A stretch of 60,207 nucleotides of DNA from contig WELA01003365.1 in assembly GCA_009602735.1 (NCBI GenBank), positions 277,561-337,767 of the forward strand, read 5' to 3'. The translations under genes and the position numbers were made by a program. The notes beneath the pieces are model-generated. The model did no database searches. It was given only the letters and a program-made list of their open reading frames with translations, and was not told where the DNA came from. This document shows, piece by piece, positions 1 through 11,320 of this stretch. Positions within the stretch are counted from its first letter, which is position 1. The number at the start of each line of letters is the position of its first letter. Source of the stretch: Mesotaenium endlicherianum. Its lineage: Eukaryota; Streptophyta; Zygnematophyceae; Zygnematales; Mesotaeniaceae.

Positions 1-1247
1 ATCCTCAGCCTCGTCTCCTTCCACTGCATTGTAGGAACCGTGGGGCTTTTTGATAACCTTAGACACCAAAGCATTACTCTGGCGCTTGTGATTGAATTGC
101 TGTTGATCCCNTTGATCCCAGGCATCCGCATCCTGGATGAAGTCAGCCAGTTTCTCATACTTTTTCTCAGCAAAATGACCAGAGACCTCCGATTTCAAGC
201 CATACTTGAAGTATGCTATCCTATATCGTTCTGGCAAATCGGGCTGCTTCATCATGTTCTCTTGGAACTTTTGAGCAAACTCAGCAACTGAAGTGGTCTG
301 CTTCAGTGTCAGGGAGATCATCGCATAGATAGCTTTCTCCTGCTGGTTGATGACATCAAACTTCTCATGCAACTTCTCGACAAACTCTACCCACGTAGGG
401 TCACCGAGTTGCCGAGCCTTACGCTCTTCCTTCCAGTAAAGCCACCAGTCTGCGGCACTGTTCAGTAGCGCACCGGTGTGCCTGACCTTCTCGTAATGTT
501 GCAGTGCTGGGTAGTTCTCCAGCCACTGCTCAACATCCGCGAGAAACTTGATCAGGTAATATTTTCTGTTTCCCTCAGGATCATAGTCCTGGGGAGGTTT
601 CGGCTTGGGCTTACTAGGCCCTCGGCCACCACCACTAGTGGTTTGAGACCCCAGTTGGTCTCTGTCCCGTAGTAGGGACATTATGATTCTTTTGTCCTCC
701 TGTTGGGACTGATACATGGTCGCCATTTGCGACTGCATCTGAACGAACAATGCTCCCAAGTCTACACTCTGGGGTGGTAGATTAGCAAATGCAGCAGCAG
801 CATTGACCTCTACTCAGTGAGTAGTGTTATCAACAGTCCCTCTCGCTCCTGCAGCAGCAATTCTGCCGCATTCAGCCGGTCACGTATTTGATTTAGGGGT
901 ACATTGAGTTGTACAGCAGGAGGTGGGTTAAGAACATTGGCCCTTGATGCCATAATTTCCTCGACAGTGCGCTCGTCAGCTGGCTGTCTTTCCCTCCTTT
1001 CTGTATCTTCAGCGGCCTTCGCTAATTGTTCAGCTTCTAGCCTGGCTCTCTCCTCCTCAGCTTGCTGTGCTGCGACTGCGGCAATAGCAGCTGCCTCATC
1101 TGCAGCCTCTCTAGCTGCAGTATCTGCTACTGCTTCAGAATAGGTACGATTTCCCGCTACATGGCTTTCCGCCTGGTTTTCGACATTCTCGTTATCCTGG
1201 TTCTCCATGTCTCGGGAGTTGCTAGTTTGAGACCTTGTCCTTACCAT
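1..1247 (-). pseudogene. gag: Ty3/gypsy-type retrotransposon gag (frameshifted, runs off left edge)
   Basis: Reading right to left, an ATG at 1247 opens a 145-residue Gln/Glu/Ala-rich N-terminal part, and a TAG stops it at 810-812. From there the reading continues in another frame (about 808 down to 1) with a typical Retrotrans_gag core: a DVEQWLENYP segment, a tryptophan-rich WWLYWKEER stretch, then FVEKLHEKF and FAQKFQENM. This gag core builds the cytoplasmic particle of LTR elements; protease and pol would lie to the left, outside the window. The frame change at about 808-812 means this copy as assembled cannot make one Gag protein. The N at 111 falls in the core and is flanked on both sides by ttgatccc, so a small assembly error there is likely. 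The gag family call is firm; the exact lineage is not. Confidence 0.85.
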
Positions 1248-1267
1248 ACAAAGAAGACTGTGATAAC

Positions 1268-1280
1268 GGCTCCGATACCA
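1268..1280 (-). other. LTR-retrotransposon primer-binding site (initiator Met tRNA)
   Basis: On the minus strand this reads TGGTATCGGAGCC. It matches the complement of the 3' end of plant initiator-methionine tRNA, TGGTATCAGAGCC, at 12 of 13 positions. It sits 20 bases upstream of the gag ATG and directly inside the presumed LTR end, where minus-strand synthesis would be primed. Confidence 0.75.
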
Positions 1281-2200
1281 CTGAAATGAATCGACTTACC
1301 AAATAGGCGATTAACAATTAATAAAGATCTTTATAGCAGCAAGTAATCTTTATGGTATTTTCCGTTAACTGGTTTAACGGCAAAGGACAACACACTAGCA
1401 GTGAATAATACTCGTAAGTCAAATGCGAGTAAACTAGCATCAATAATGCAAATCAGTAAACTCATACATAAGCAAGCTTAGAAGACAGTGCGTATCAATG
1501 GCTTCTCGCCTTGGATTCAGATCACTCTCAGTAAGCTTGTACAAGAGAATTGGCCTCGTTTCCGAATGCCGAACTCAACAGCATTGCCTAGCATATGTAC
1601 ATGGAATGAGTTCACTGTTCAACGGTCAGTGCGATGGCACCGCCTACCCGGGAGTTAACCACGTTGGTAGGACCTCGGTTAACCAAATCCACCGCCATCT
1701 CCCATCATCCCGAATCGCCATCCATCATAGGGATATCATCTGGCCATTCATCTAGCATACCACACTTAGATGCATATCGAGGCAGTTCGCTGCTACCGAG
1801 TACGGAAGTCAGCTGGCTGTCAAAGAATGTGTCAGCAAGCTGACTTAAGGTGACCTCAGCCTGCTACTTCCGGCCGAGTCATTAAACTGATATTAAATAT
1901 AAAGTCCAGCAGACTGATTATTAACTAGAGTTCAGCAGGCTGAACTTATTTAACTATATTATTTAAATGAATATTACATCAACCAATGTACTGATTCATT
2001 ACATCACTTGAGTATCTATTCACACTTGAATCCACACAAAACTACTATAAAAATATTCAAAAGCATTCAAATATAGAAACAAATTAATATATTCTAATTT
2101 CTCTATCACTACAGTTTTGCCTTGGCAAATATTGATCCTACCATAAAAACCGAGCCCCCGGGACTGGTGCAAGCCACGCCTTGTGCCTTACTATTCTAGA
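1281..2200 (-). repeat. Probable 5' LTR of the gypsy-type element (outer border unresolved)
   Basis: The sequence right of the primer-binding site is AT-rich and has no convincing coding frame. By position it should be the 5' LTR of the element whose gag lies at 1-1247. I could not find the matching 3' LTR (it would be off the left edge) or a target-site duplication, so the right-hand limit is a guess. Confidence 0.4.
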
Positions 2201-3129
2201 TGGCACACTTCCTGTATTGGCGATGAAGAAGTATGAGCAAGAAGTTGGGAATGGTTTGACTGTGTCAAAACCCCTCAAAAAAAGAGAGCTTGAAAGCAAA
2301 AAATAGCTTTAAGCTTGAAGCTTTAGCTGAAAGGGAGGGAATTAAGGTAAGTTTGAAGGCGATCAACTTCAAAAGAGGAACTCTCATGAGAGAAGTCATG
2401 AAAGTGAGCTTGTGGTGTGCAAATACTCAAGCGACGCACTGAGGGAACTTGGCAATTTCCAGCCATGTCAAGGAAGGAGAAGAGTCAACAGGACTTGACC
2501 AGTCACTGACACACTTGCAAAATCAATGGTCAACGATCAGGTTGATGACACACGCGCAGACCACCGACAAAAGGGACATCGACATGGATTAGGCACGACA
2601 GGGGCCCAATCGCTGCCCATCGCCCTTGAGCAAGTGGTAGCAAGGCCTCGCTATGGCCTGGGTTTTCAAGAACCAGCGATAGCGAGCAAAAGCTCCCGTG
2701 GTAAACCCGGGAATGTCGTTAAAAAATCCATAAAGAGTCGATTCTGCCCAGTTTCATGCAATAGTCCAGTCGAACATCTCGAGACGTGACTTTAATGGCC
2801 GTATGAAGTATTACACCTAACTATTTCCGAGGTCTACATGCCGCACAGGTATAGCTGCAATCGGCTGCAACGGTCTTCCCAGGTCTACCCGCCAAAGAAA
2901 AAAAGATGGCCATCGGGGTTCATGGGCCATTCGAGGGTGCAGGTTATTGACGCTTGAGTTTCGAAACTGTTTCCTCCTGCCGATACCCTTCCGCAGAGAA
3001 ATTGGGTCTAGCGGAAGGTACACGGACCAGCAATTAGTTGCTATAGAAAAGGCGTAGTCACGACGCTCTTTTTAAATCCCTCGCTGATTGATGAATAATA
3101 TCGGCAAGCAGTGACATATATTTTTCACG
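2201..3129. other. Upstream region of the TM9SF gene, no gene recognised
   Basis: Nothing coding was recognised between the retrotransposon and the TM9SF start. Short open frames at 2526-2789 (+) and 2817-3023 (-) have no recognisable motif. The region should hold the TM9SF promoter and 5' UTR, but no clear TATA element could be assigned. Confidence 0.4.
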
Positions 3130-5100
3130 ATGGGGGGTGTAAGCTGTTGGCTTCTTGCAGCATTTCTTGTTGTAGGTCTCTTGTCGATACCTGAGCAATG
3201 TGCTGGATTTTATCTTCCTGGTATGTATCCGAAGGCTCATCCGGTAGGAGAAGCCGTCACCGTGAAAGTGAATTCCCTGACATCAGTGGCCACGGGCCTT
3301 CCTTTCAGCTATTACAGCTTACCCTTCTGTGTCCCTGCGGAAGGCATCAAGAAAACGGATGAAAACTTTGGTGAAGTTCTCATAGGCGATTTGATAGAAA
3401 ATTCTGCCTACAAGTTTAAGACTATGCAGAGGGAAGACGGTGTGAAGGTTTGTGATTCGAAAGTTCTTACAGAGCAGGATGTCGAAAATTTTAAGGAGAA
3501 GATCGATGACTTGTATCATGTGAACATGCTGTTGGATAATCTGCCCGTGACAACAATGTTAATTGAGGAAAATCCAGGTGATATAGTGACCGGATTCCCA
3601 ATCGGTTTCAGCAAGGATGGTCAGTACTATGTCTACAACCACCTTGTGTTCAAGGTGCTGATTCATGAGTACAAAGAGACAGCGCAGCTCACAGGCATGT
3701 CAGTAGGAGATTCCGCCATAGATATTATGCCAGAAGGGGATGTGTCTGCAAAGCACAACAATACAGGCTTCTTAGTTGTAGGTTTTGAGGTCGGTTATTG
3801 CAGCATCTTGAGAGCAGCAGATGGCAAGAAAGCGCCTTACTCTTATCTGGACAAGGTGGACTGCTTGAAGGGCCCTCATCAGCCTTTGAAGGCTGGATCA
3901 CAGATCGTATTCTCGTTCGATGTCAGATGGGAACCCAGTGACATTGCCTGGGCTAGCAGGTGGGACGCGTATCTGAAAATGAGGGGTGATCAGGTGCACT
4001 GGTTCTCCATCTTGAACAGCTTGATGGTCATCTCGTTCCTGGCTGGAATGGTCTTCGTCATTCTGCTGCGTTCAGTACACAGAGATTTGGCGCGTGTGGA
4101 GCAGCTTGACAAAGAGGAGGTTCAGCAGATGGCAGATGAGAGTGGCTGGAAGCTTGTGGTTGGAGATGTTTTCAGGGCACCCTCAAGGCCTGGGCTGCTT
4201 TGCCTTGTGGTTGGAAGTGGAGTTCAGATCCTCTGCATGGCAGCAGTGACCATCTTCTTTGCCGCTCTTGGATTCATGTCTCCAGCATCTCGGGGCGCTC
4301 TCCTTGTAGGGATGGTGCTCCTCTACTTGCTCCTTGGGATCACGTCAGGATATGTGGCAGCTCGCCTGTGGGTGATGATGACCGGCTTGCCTGAGGGGTC
4401 TGTCCTCATGGCTCTCAAAGTAGCATGCTTTTTCCCCGGCATTGCTTCCACGGTTCTTCTCATTTTGAACGCAATCCTTTGGAGCAGTGGGAGCACAGGG
4501 GCAGTACCTTTCTCCGTTTTCTTCAAGATCTTTGCCCTCTGGTTCGTCATTTCGGTGCCGCTTACTATCACCGGCACACACTATGGCATGAAGGCTGAGA
4601 GGTTCCCTTACCCTGTCCGTACCAACCAGATACCTCGCCAGATTCCTGAGCAGAGGTATCCTTCTTGGTTGCTCATTCTAGGAGGTGGTATACTGCCATT
4701 TGGAACACTCTACATCGAGCTCTTCTTCATCATGTCCAGCATCTGGATGCAGCGCGTCTACTACGGCTTCGGTTTCCTCTTTGTAGTCCTCATCCTTCTG
4801 ATCTTGGTCTGCGCGGAGGTTGCTGTTGTCTTCACATACCTTCAGCTTACCATGGAGGACTACAGGTGGTGGTGGCGCTCATTCCTTGCCTCAGGCTCAG
4901 TTGCTCTCTACGCGTTCTTGTACTCTATCAACTACTTGTTTGTTGACCTTCACCGCATGAGTGGCACGTTGTCAGAGATTCTCTTTATGGGCTATAGTTT
5001 GCTGATGGTGTTCGCCATCTTCTTGGCCACAGGCAGCATAGGATTCTTAGCTTCTGGTTACTTTGTCTACTATCTCTTCTCATCTGTAAAGCTAGACTGA
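3130..5100 (+). CDS. TM9SF: Transmembrane 9 superfamily protein (nonaspanin / EMP70), single exon
   Basis: This 656-residue intact frame has the full nonaspanin plan. A signal peptide covers about residues 1-26 and is followed by the mature start FYLPG. A lumenal domain of about 265 residues includes the family signature LPFSYYSLPFC. Nine hydrophobic segments begin near residues 290, 355, 388, 431, 465, 513, 544, 582 and 621. The C-terminus ends in VKLD, which fits the KXD/E Golgi-retention motif known for plant EMP members. These proteins cycle in Golgi/endosomal membranes and are linked to membrane-protein sorting and adhesion. The absence of introns contrasts with the intron-rich genes elsewhere in the window. 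Start chosen because the signal peptide begins directly at this ATG. Confidence 0.96.
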   Translation: MGGVSCWLLAAFLVVGLLSIPEQCAGFYLPGMYPKAHPVGEAVTVKVNSLTSVATGLPFSYYSLPFCVPAEGIKKTDENFGEVLIGDLIENSAYKFKTMQREDGVKVCDSKVLTEQDVENFKEKIDDLYHVNMLLDNLPVTTMLIEENPGDIVTGFPIGFSKDGQYYVYNHLVFKVLIHEYKETAQLTGMSVGDSAIDIMPEGDVSAKHNNTGFLVVGFEVGYCSILRAADGKKAPYSYLDKVDCLKGPHQPLKAGSQIVFSFDVRWEPSDIAWASRWDAYLKMRGDQVHWFSILNSLMVISFLAGMVFVILLRSVHRDLARVEQLDKEEVQQMADESGWKLVVGDVFRAPSRPGLLCLVVGSGVQILCMAAVTIFFAALGFMSPASRGALLVGMVLLYLLLGITSGYVAARLWVMMTGLPEGSVLMALKVACFFPGIASTVLLILNAILWSSGSTGAVPFSVFFKIFALWFVISVPLTITGTHYGMKAERFPYPVRTNQIPRQIPEQRYPSWLLILGGGILPFGTLYIELFFIMSSIWMQRVYYGFGFLFVVLILLILVCAEVAVVFTYLQLTMEDYRWWWRSFLASGSVALYAFLYSINYLFVDLHRMSGTLSEILFMGYSLLMVFAIFLATGSIGFLASGYFVYYLFSSVKLD

Positions 5101-5813
5101 GTTGAGCTCGATGAGATCTGCTTGGGTTTATGTCCTCATTGTGGCGACTAGTGAGGGGCCTCTCCGACTCTCCGCAGCTCATGACACTTGAATTGAGCTT
5201 CATGCCCTACCAGGGGAGGATATTATAAGTGTCGTAATAGATAGACAGGTTATAGCGGGGTTGGTAGAGAAGGAGACCTATGCCTGTATGAACTTCAGTG
5301 CTTGTTAGCACCTTGCCAGTGGTGCACAAATACACAGGTTTCATTCATCTTTTTTTGATCATGTCCATGCTTTGTGTTATGGTTCATGTTCTTGACTGGA
5401 TATATTGAACCGTGAACTTGGGATTTCTGACAAAGTTGGTCAAATAACGCACAGGTTGTTATATTGATCACATATATTATATGTATTGCGGTGACAATAT
5501 TTGAGATTCACAAGTTTCCCATGCTTATCTATTTGCTGAGAAACCAAGTTCCTACCAAGTGCATATAGTTTTCTGACTACTTTTCTAGTGGTGCTAGTTA
5601 TGACGAGAAAAGAATAGAAGTGCCATCGTCTTGAGACCTGTTGTCATTTGAGGGAAACCAGTAGTGCCTCCCACGTATTGCTAGTAAATGATGTTCTTAC
5701 GACTTGTTTGGCTTAGTCTATTAAATCATTGATTCCCTCAATTGAAGGCATATATAAATTGGCTACTGAGTTTAATGAAAGAAGAAAAAGTACCTTTAAT
5801 AGAATCTTCCTAC
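5101..5813. other. TM9SF 3' UTR and intergenic spacer
   Basis: AT-rich and without a supported coding frame. It separates the convergent TM9SF (+) and ARL2 (-) genes, so both 3' UTRs must lie here. A 22-bp stretch around 5470-5490 is very AT-rich (atattatatgtattg-like). Nothing else was seen. Confidence 0.5.
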
Positions 5814-7616
5814 CTAATCAAACATGTATATGCGCGATCCTATATCAGACACTAACCATTCAAAGCCCTCGAACAGGCCTTCACCCGTAATAGCACTGCA
5901 AGAAACAATGTGATAATGACGGCTTTTCTCCATGACCTCGAGCTCAAGTATCTGCCATAAACCAAGACATGGACGTCATCATAAATCAGGATCATAAAAC
6001 TTGATGATCATCATCACCACTAGCAAGCTCAAGCTCTGCAGGGGCGTCTACGCTCCTTACTGATACCAATTCTACCACAGGAGCATTATGGCCAGATTGT
6101 TTTCCGACAATTCGTTTCATAGAGTCAAGTGCAGGCTACGTGCAATCTAGAAACTTAGGCATACGGCTGCCAGTGGGAAGTAAGCATTTGCCATGGGTAT
6201 ACTTTCCCTCCTCTTTTTAAAGAATAGAACATCTGAGCAAGCCTACACCATGAGCCAGGGAAAAACCTAGGAAGCGAGGCAGCATACCCTGGCTATGTCA
6301 GCAGAAGTTACCGCTCCCGGTATGTCCTGTTTGTTGGCAAAAATTAGAAGAGTAGCCCCAGCCAGCCGCTGCAATAAGTTGGCGCTTGCCCACACCATCA
6401 AATGAAAACAAGCATGTTAAGCAGGAGTCACATAGACACTTGCTTCTCATGTTAAATGGGGGCTGGTTGCAATCATATGCAACTTGTGTATATAAAAGAT
6501 TGGGACAAAAGTAGAGCACAACTCGTGGCATGCAGAAGGCAGCTGCACGGTACTCTGCGCCAATCTTGAGAGGTGCGCACCACATGGCGAGTATAGAGTA
6601 CCCTCTATCAGGGCTCTGAAATACACAACTTTGCCAACACACGAAGCACCTTCCAAGCAGTAGACGAACAACTTTTTAAACAATGCTCAGGTTTCTCTGT
6701 TCGGCTTTTCATAGGCCACTACAGAGATGCTCATTACATCCCTGATTTTCCGCATTACCCCTTATCTACAAGTCAAAGGAGGGCTCCTCTTTAGAATGTC
6801 TACATGGGGCTGGAACTGTCACACTACATGCTTAGACAACAATTTCCCATACATGAGCAATCAAAGCAGGCTAATACTTCCCCCATAAGAACCTGCATAT
6901 GAGAAAGTAAAGCAGTGCACCTCCTCTTGTAGAAGGCCATGGAGCTCAGCTCGGCAGTCCCCAAGACGCCGCACGTCAGCACTATCAATCACCCATATCA
7001 ATCCGTCTGTCCTCTCAAAATAGTTCCTCCAATAAGGTCGCAGGGTTTTCTGCCCACCTACATCCCATATGTTGAGCTGGTAGCTGCAAGACAATCCATC
7101 GCTTAGCAACAGGGCAACTCCTGCTTCACGAAAGGCTGAGAAGCACCCTCTTTAACTAAGAAGTTGCTGCGACTTCTACTTTAACGAGACAGAAAGGTGA
7201 CCGTTGGAGCAGTAGTCCTTTGGAGGGCGAGAATGCCGCCATGTGTAGGGTTGGTTATTGATGAAAGCATATTACTTACTCCTTAAACTGCATGGTCTGA
7301 ATGTTGAAACCCAGAGTTGGGCTGATGGTACTCGTATCTTCTCCATTTATTTGCTTCACAATTGTTGTTTTCCCTGCATTGTCCAGACCCCTGCAACAAT
7401 CCAAAATCTGACTTCTTTACAGGCATATAAAGAGCCAGCCCTCCCTTTGCAAGCAGGGGGTGGCTTAATGTACCAACTTTTTAAAAGAAAGACCATGACA
7501 TAGAGCTGAGTCACTATAAGGAGGTTGAAGTGCAGTTTGGGAGTCACTCACACCATGAGAATCCTCATCTCTCTCTCCTTCTGCTTCATTTTCCTGATTA
7601 TTGTCAATAATCCCAT
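5814..7616 (-). CDS. ARL2: ADP-ribosylation factor-like GTPase ARL2 (five exons, complete)
   Basis: Five exons join in phase to a 185-residue ARL2, the usual length: 7552-7616, 7280-7390, 6921-7083, 6288-6368 and 5814-5951. Every intron has GT-AG ends. Visible motifs are the N-terminal [14 protein letters not shown] helix, P-loop GLDNAGKT, switch I PTLGFN, switch II WDVGGQ, NKQD and CSA. ARL2 (plant TITAN5/HALLIMASCH) regulates tubulin-folding cofactors and so microtubule supply. Exon 1 ends in ATGGT and exon 2 restores MVG across the junction. All nucleotide-binding residues are present, so the gene looks functional. The start is fixed by the conserved N-terminal helix. The stop TAG is at 5814-5816. 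Confidence 0.97.
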
Positions 7617-9240
7617 CGTGGGTGTTGTTTCAACTTATGCACCAAATAAAAAACGTGAAAGAAGCCAGAAATTAGCGCCTGTAAAAATTTAGTGACGCGG
7701 ATGGGATCAAATGCCAACTTTCATGGTGGAAGGTGGTACTCCAACTAGGACGAAGACACTCGTACTTACCAATTGTCTGGGAATGCTTCACTGTTGTTGA
7801 GCACAAGAAGACCAGTCTGAAGAACAAACGATTAGCGTACGCTTGCCGCTTCTATTCTCAGCTGTAGCGACATCAGGACACCATTAATTGAAGAACACAC
7901 AGATTAACTTTGACCCTCCCTTCGACCCACGCCGGAGAATTGTGCATGCATGGTTGAATATGTGAGCTAGAATTCATCACCCATGTCCTCTGTCAAGAAT
8001 ATCGACTCTCTTTGGCGATCTCCCCACCCCTAAGCTCTTAGTAGGAGACGAGAGTCACACATTGCATAGGTTTTCTTCCCAAGCGTCGGGTCGGATTTTT
8101 TACTTCGCATATTTCGTATTAAGATTCCTGGTCCACTTAGGCTAATAGCAAGAGTAATTTATTCGCGCCTCTAGAGTGACAAACACACCATCAGTTGGAT
8201 AGTAGTTCTTCTCACTTGCGAGACGGAATATGTAGTGCAGATACAACGATCTCATTGAATGGTTAGCGTGCAGGCCATGCTGTGCACTGCAGGCATAAGT
8301 AGTACGTATGCAATTGTGGATGCCCCTGGATTAAATCTAGTGTCCACAGGCCCCAGGGAGATAAGCAAACGAAGGCACAATAGAGTGCACGTTGAAAAAA
8401 ATACTGCCCACAATTTTTTTGTCCGCAAAGTTGGGCGTGTACGTCAAGGAACGAGGCAATTATGGGGAAGCAACCAGTGTTCATTCAAGCACCTAGATTG
8501 TAATGCCCTTGAAATACTCCAACGAAGACCGAGGAACATGGTAGGGTTGTCAAATGTTCTCCCTGGCCACTTTAAAAAGAGTAGTTGTTGATGACGTTCA
8601 TGTTAGGCCAGTAGGGAGGGGCACTATGCCTGTGATTTGGCAGTCAGATGATGACTTTCATTTTGTCCGGGTGGGGGAATTGCAGCAGTAAGGTCACTGA
8701 TAACATGAGGACATGTAGATAACCTAGTCGATGCAGTCACTGGGAGCATCATTGGAGCCCATGATCAATATGTTGCATCAACAAAATGCTGGTGAACCAC
8801 TGAAGTTGCCCTTTGGCTTCACGGAAGGAATGTTGATTTGACTCGCAGCCTATCATAGAAACTTGCAAAATTTATCAGGGTTGTGTGAAGTCCTCAAGCA
8901 GTACGTACTTCATCTTTACTCACAAGGATACATGAGCTTCGTTCTATTGAGTGCAGTGCCAAACCTGGACATGGAGGTAGCTGCTACTCATGAATTCCCC
9001 TGCATAGCTTAAAGGAGACAAGACTATGCAGATGACAATGGTTGAGTAACCTCCGTCTAGCAGCTCGCCCTGCAGTCTGCCTCCTGGGTTCAGTAGGACC
9101 CTGCTGATCTAAGCTTCTATGCATATTGAGTACTTGTGTAACATGTTTTTGTTTCTGCTCGATCTTGTCTGGCTGGCTGGCAGTGCATTTGCAGGGCTTC
9201 CTTTGACAATGAGTTTCGGTCAAGCAGAGGCATTGCCCAG
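7617..9240. other. ARL2 upstream region and unassigned sequence
   Basis: It contains the ARL2 promoter and probably a 5' UTR exon near 7770-7820. Open frames such as 8259-8591 (+) have no recognisable domain, and I do not call them genes. Confidence 0.4.
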
Positions 9241-11320
9241 GGTGTCTACAAAAGATACAAGTGTGTGGTGGATGCAGGCTACCGAGACACCCTCAAGGCA
9301 TGTCTGCATCTCTCCCCCTGCTCACTTTGCTCACACATTGAATTTTGGTCAATTATTTTCTTGGGGAGCTTTGCTATAGAGGCACTGCAGCACCCTATTC
9401 ACTATTGCGATTCCGTCGTGGCCCTGCTTGTAGCACTGTGTGAGAAGAAGCATTGCCCCTGTGTACCTGACTGTGACTATGTAATAGGCCGTCATTGAAG
9501 GTGTGGCTATGCAAGGTGTGGGTCGACATCATCCTGGAGCTCTTTCTTGCTGCTCAGAAATTCCAGCCTCCATTGTGTGTCAATCTAGTGTCCAATCCAG
9601 TCTCCCAGCTCGTATGTGTCGGTGACAATAAGGCGGAATCGTGCCGGTCTGAAAGACTTTCGGGAGGCGGGCAAACATTGGCGCAGGAATTTGTGAGGGC
9701 AGGAGTGACGGCATACGCGGTGGGGTGCACGGAGGAGGGCCTCAGGAAGGAGCTTCTCTCGCTAGCCAGGGAAGAGGCTGTCGCTGCTGCAGAGCCTCTG
9801 GGAGTGGTGCCTCACGGAACCGCCACGAGCCTCAGTGTTGCGCCCACCATCACCCAGGAAGAGGTCGGGCTTCTTGTGGCACATCTCACGTCCTTCACAA
9901 AAATTGGCTGTCATATGGGGGGGACCGCACGTGCCCTCAGGGGAGGTGGTGAGTGGGGGACGAGGGGGGGGGACTGCTCACATGTGGTCTGTGGAGCCCG
10001 ATAATGCTGCTGAATGAGTTGGAAAGAGGCCAGCGTAGGTTGAGGGTGGGTTGCAGCCAATGGGCTGTCTAGGCCTGTAACCGACCAGCTGCCGCCCATT
10101 CTTAACAGCCCTGCTTCCAGCCATGCGCGCTCTTGCTGGGGTGGTTCGTGCAGATGGCACTGTAGCATGTGGCTGGCAGGGGAGCAGATCCGTAGGACTG
10201 GTTCTCTTTGGAATCTGGTGTACTCCGTCCAATCTCTCTCGCTGCAGATGGGCTTGTCTCTTGGGGGAGGCCTTGTGCTGGCCCACTGCTTCACTGCAAT
10301 GCCTCACCATGTTCCCCCTTGAAAAACGCAACGAGAAAGGAATGTCACGTGAAGCCTTGTGGCCTACTCGTGCTTGTACCTGCAACATTCATCCGGTTGA
10401 GGATGGCAGCAGCGCACTTGATGCTGCTGGAGGTGCTATCTGTGGGCCAGGTGGACGAGTGCCTGCTGTGGGTGTCGATTGTGTTCATCACCATCATGAG
10501 CGCGCCCGAGAAGGTGGTGCTGCGCTGGTCGACGGCGGCGCCCGTTTCGGCCGAGGCACAGCTTGCGTGGCGCGGCTTCTGCAAGCTCATCGCCAATGCA
10601 TACTACTTGCAGGGCATGGCATGGTACGACAACTTGCCCCTGACTTGCGCACTCCAAGCCTCGTCATTGACCACGTTCAACCAGTTCTGACCTGCGTTGA
10701 CCACCCTTGACTGGCCGTGGCTCTGGATCTGGCCCACTGACTTGCTTGCATGTTTGACGCAACCAACTTGCGCACGAGGGTATGCACATGGCTGCTGCTT
10801 GCAGGGACCGCCTGCTCCCTGGTCAGCTCTTGAGAAGGATGATTGACAAGCTCAGCCCAGCCTTGGCTGGAAGCTGGGGGCCATTTGCGTGTTAATGGTG
10901 GGGCTCGGGCTGTCCACTTTGTATTTTGAGCAGAGGAAGCTGCATTTTGTGAGCCACGTCAAGAGGCATCAGAAGAGAGCTCTATTGCGTCTAGTGGCAC
11001 ACGCCAGCGCTGTGGCCCGAGAGGCTGGTGAAGAAGGCAGGCGCAGTGAGAAGCTTGTCAGCCACGTATTAGCGTTGCCACAGAGACGGAACTGGGTTGG
11101 ATGCAGGCGGATATGTGGTGACACGTGCATGCGTCTATGCAAGGGTGTGCCCCTCTGCACACATTTGGTACTATATGAGTATGTGCACGTGTCCATGCCG
11201 TAACCTGCCGAGTGTGTGCTGCACTTTGCTGAGCTGGCAGGTTTTCAGTGAGGCGGCTGCAGATGGAACAGATGGCTGTGGTGGGCCATGCGGAGGAGGC
11301 GGCCATAGTGAGTGACAGGA
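9240..11320 (+). CDS. Exon-like blocks of an unrecognised multi-exon gene
   Basis: I do not recognise this gene. Several consecutive blocks on the plus strand have coding-like composition and plausible splice borders. One near 9242-9297 encodes YKRYKCVVDAGYRDTLK. One at about 9660-9900 encodes GVTAYAVGCTEEGLRKEL followed by an Ala/Glu-rich helix. One at about 10405-10630 contains a hydrophobic segment LLWVSIVFITIMSAPEKV and LIANAYYLQGMAWY. One near 11240-11300 reads LQMEQMAVVGHAEEAA and ends at a gtgagt donor. The GC content rises here relative to the flanks, as it does over the other multi-exon genes of the window. The blocks may belong to one gene with a membrane-associated helix. The start, the end and the exon links were not resolved. 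Confidence 0.35.

Noticed and set aside
810..1143. Plus-strand Ser/Ala/Cys-rich frames at the left end
   Set aside because: They are the complement of the gag N-terminus on the minus strand, which has the primer-binding site and gag core.
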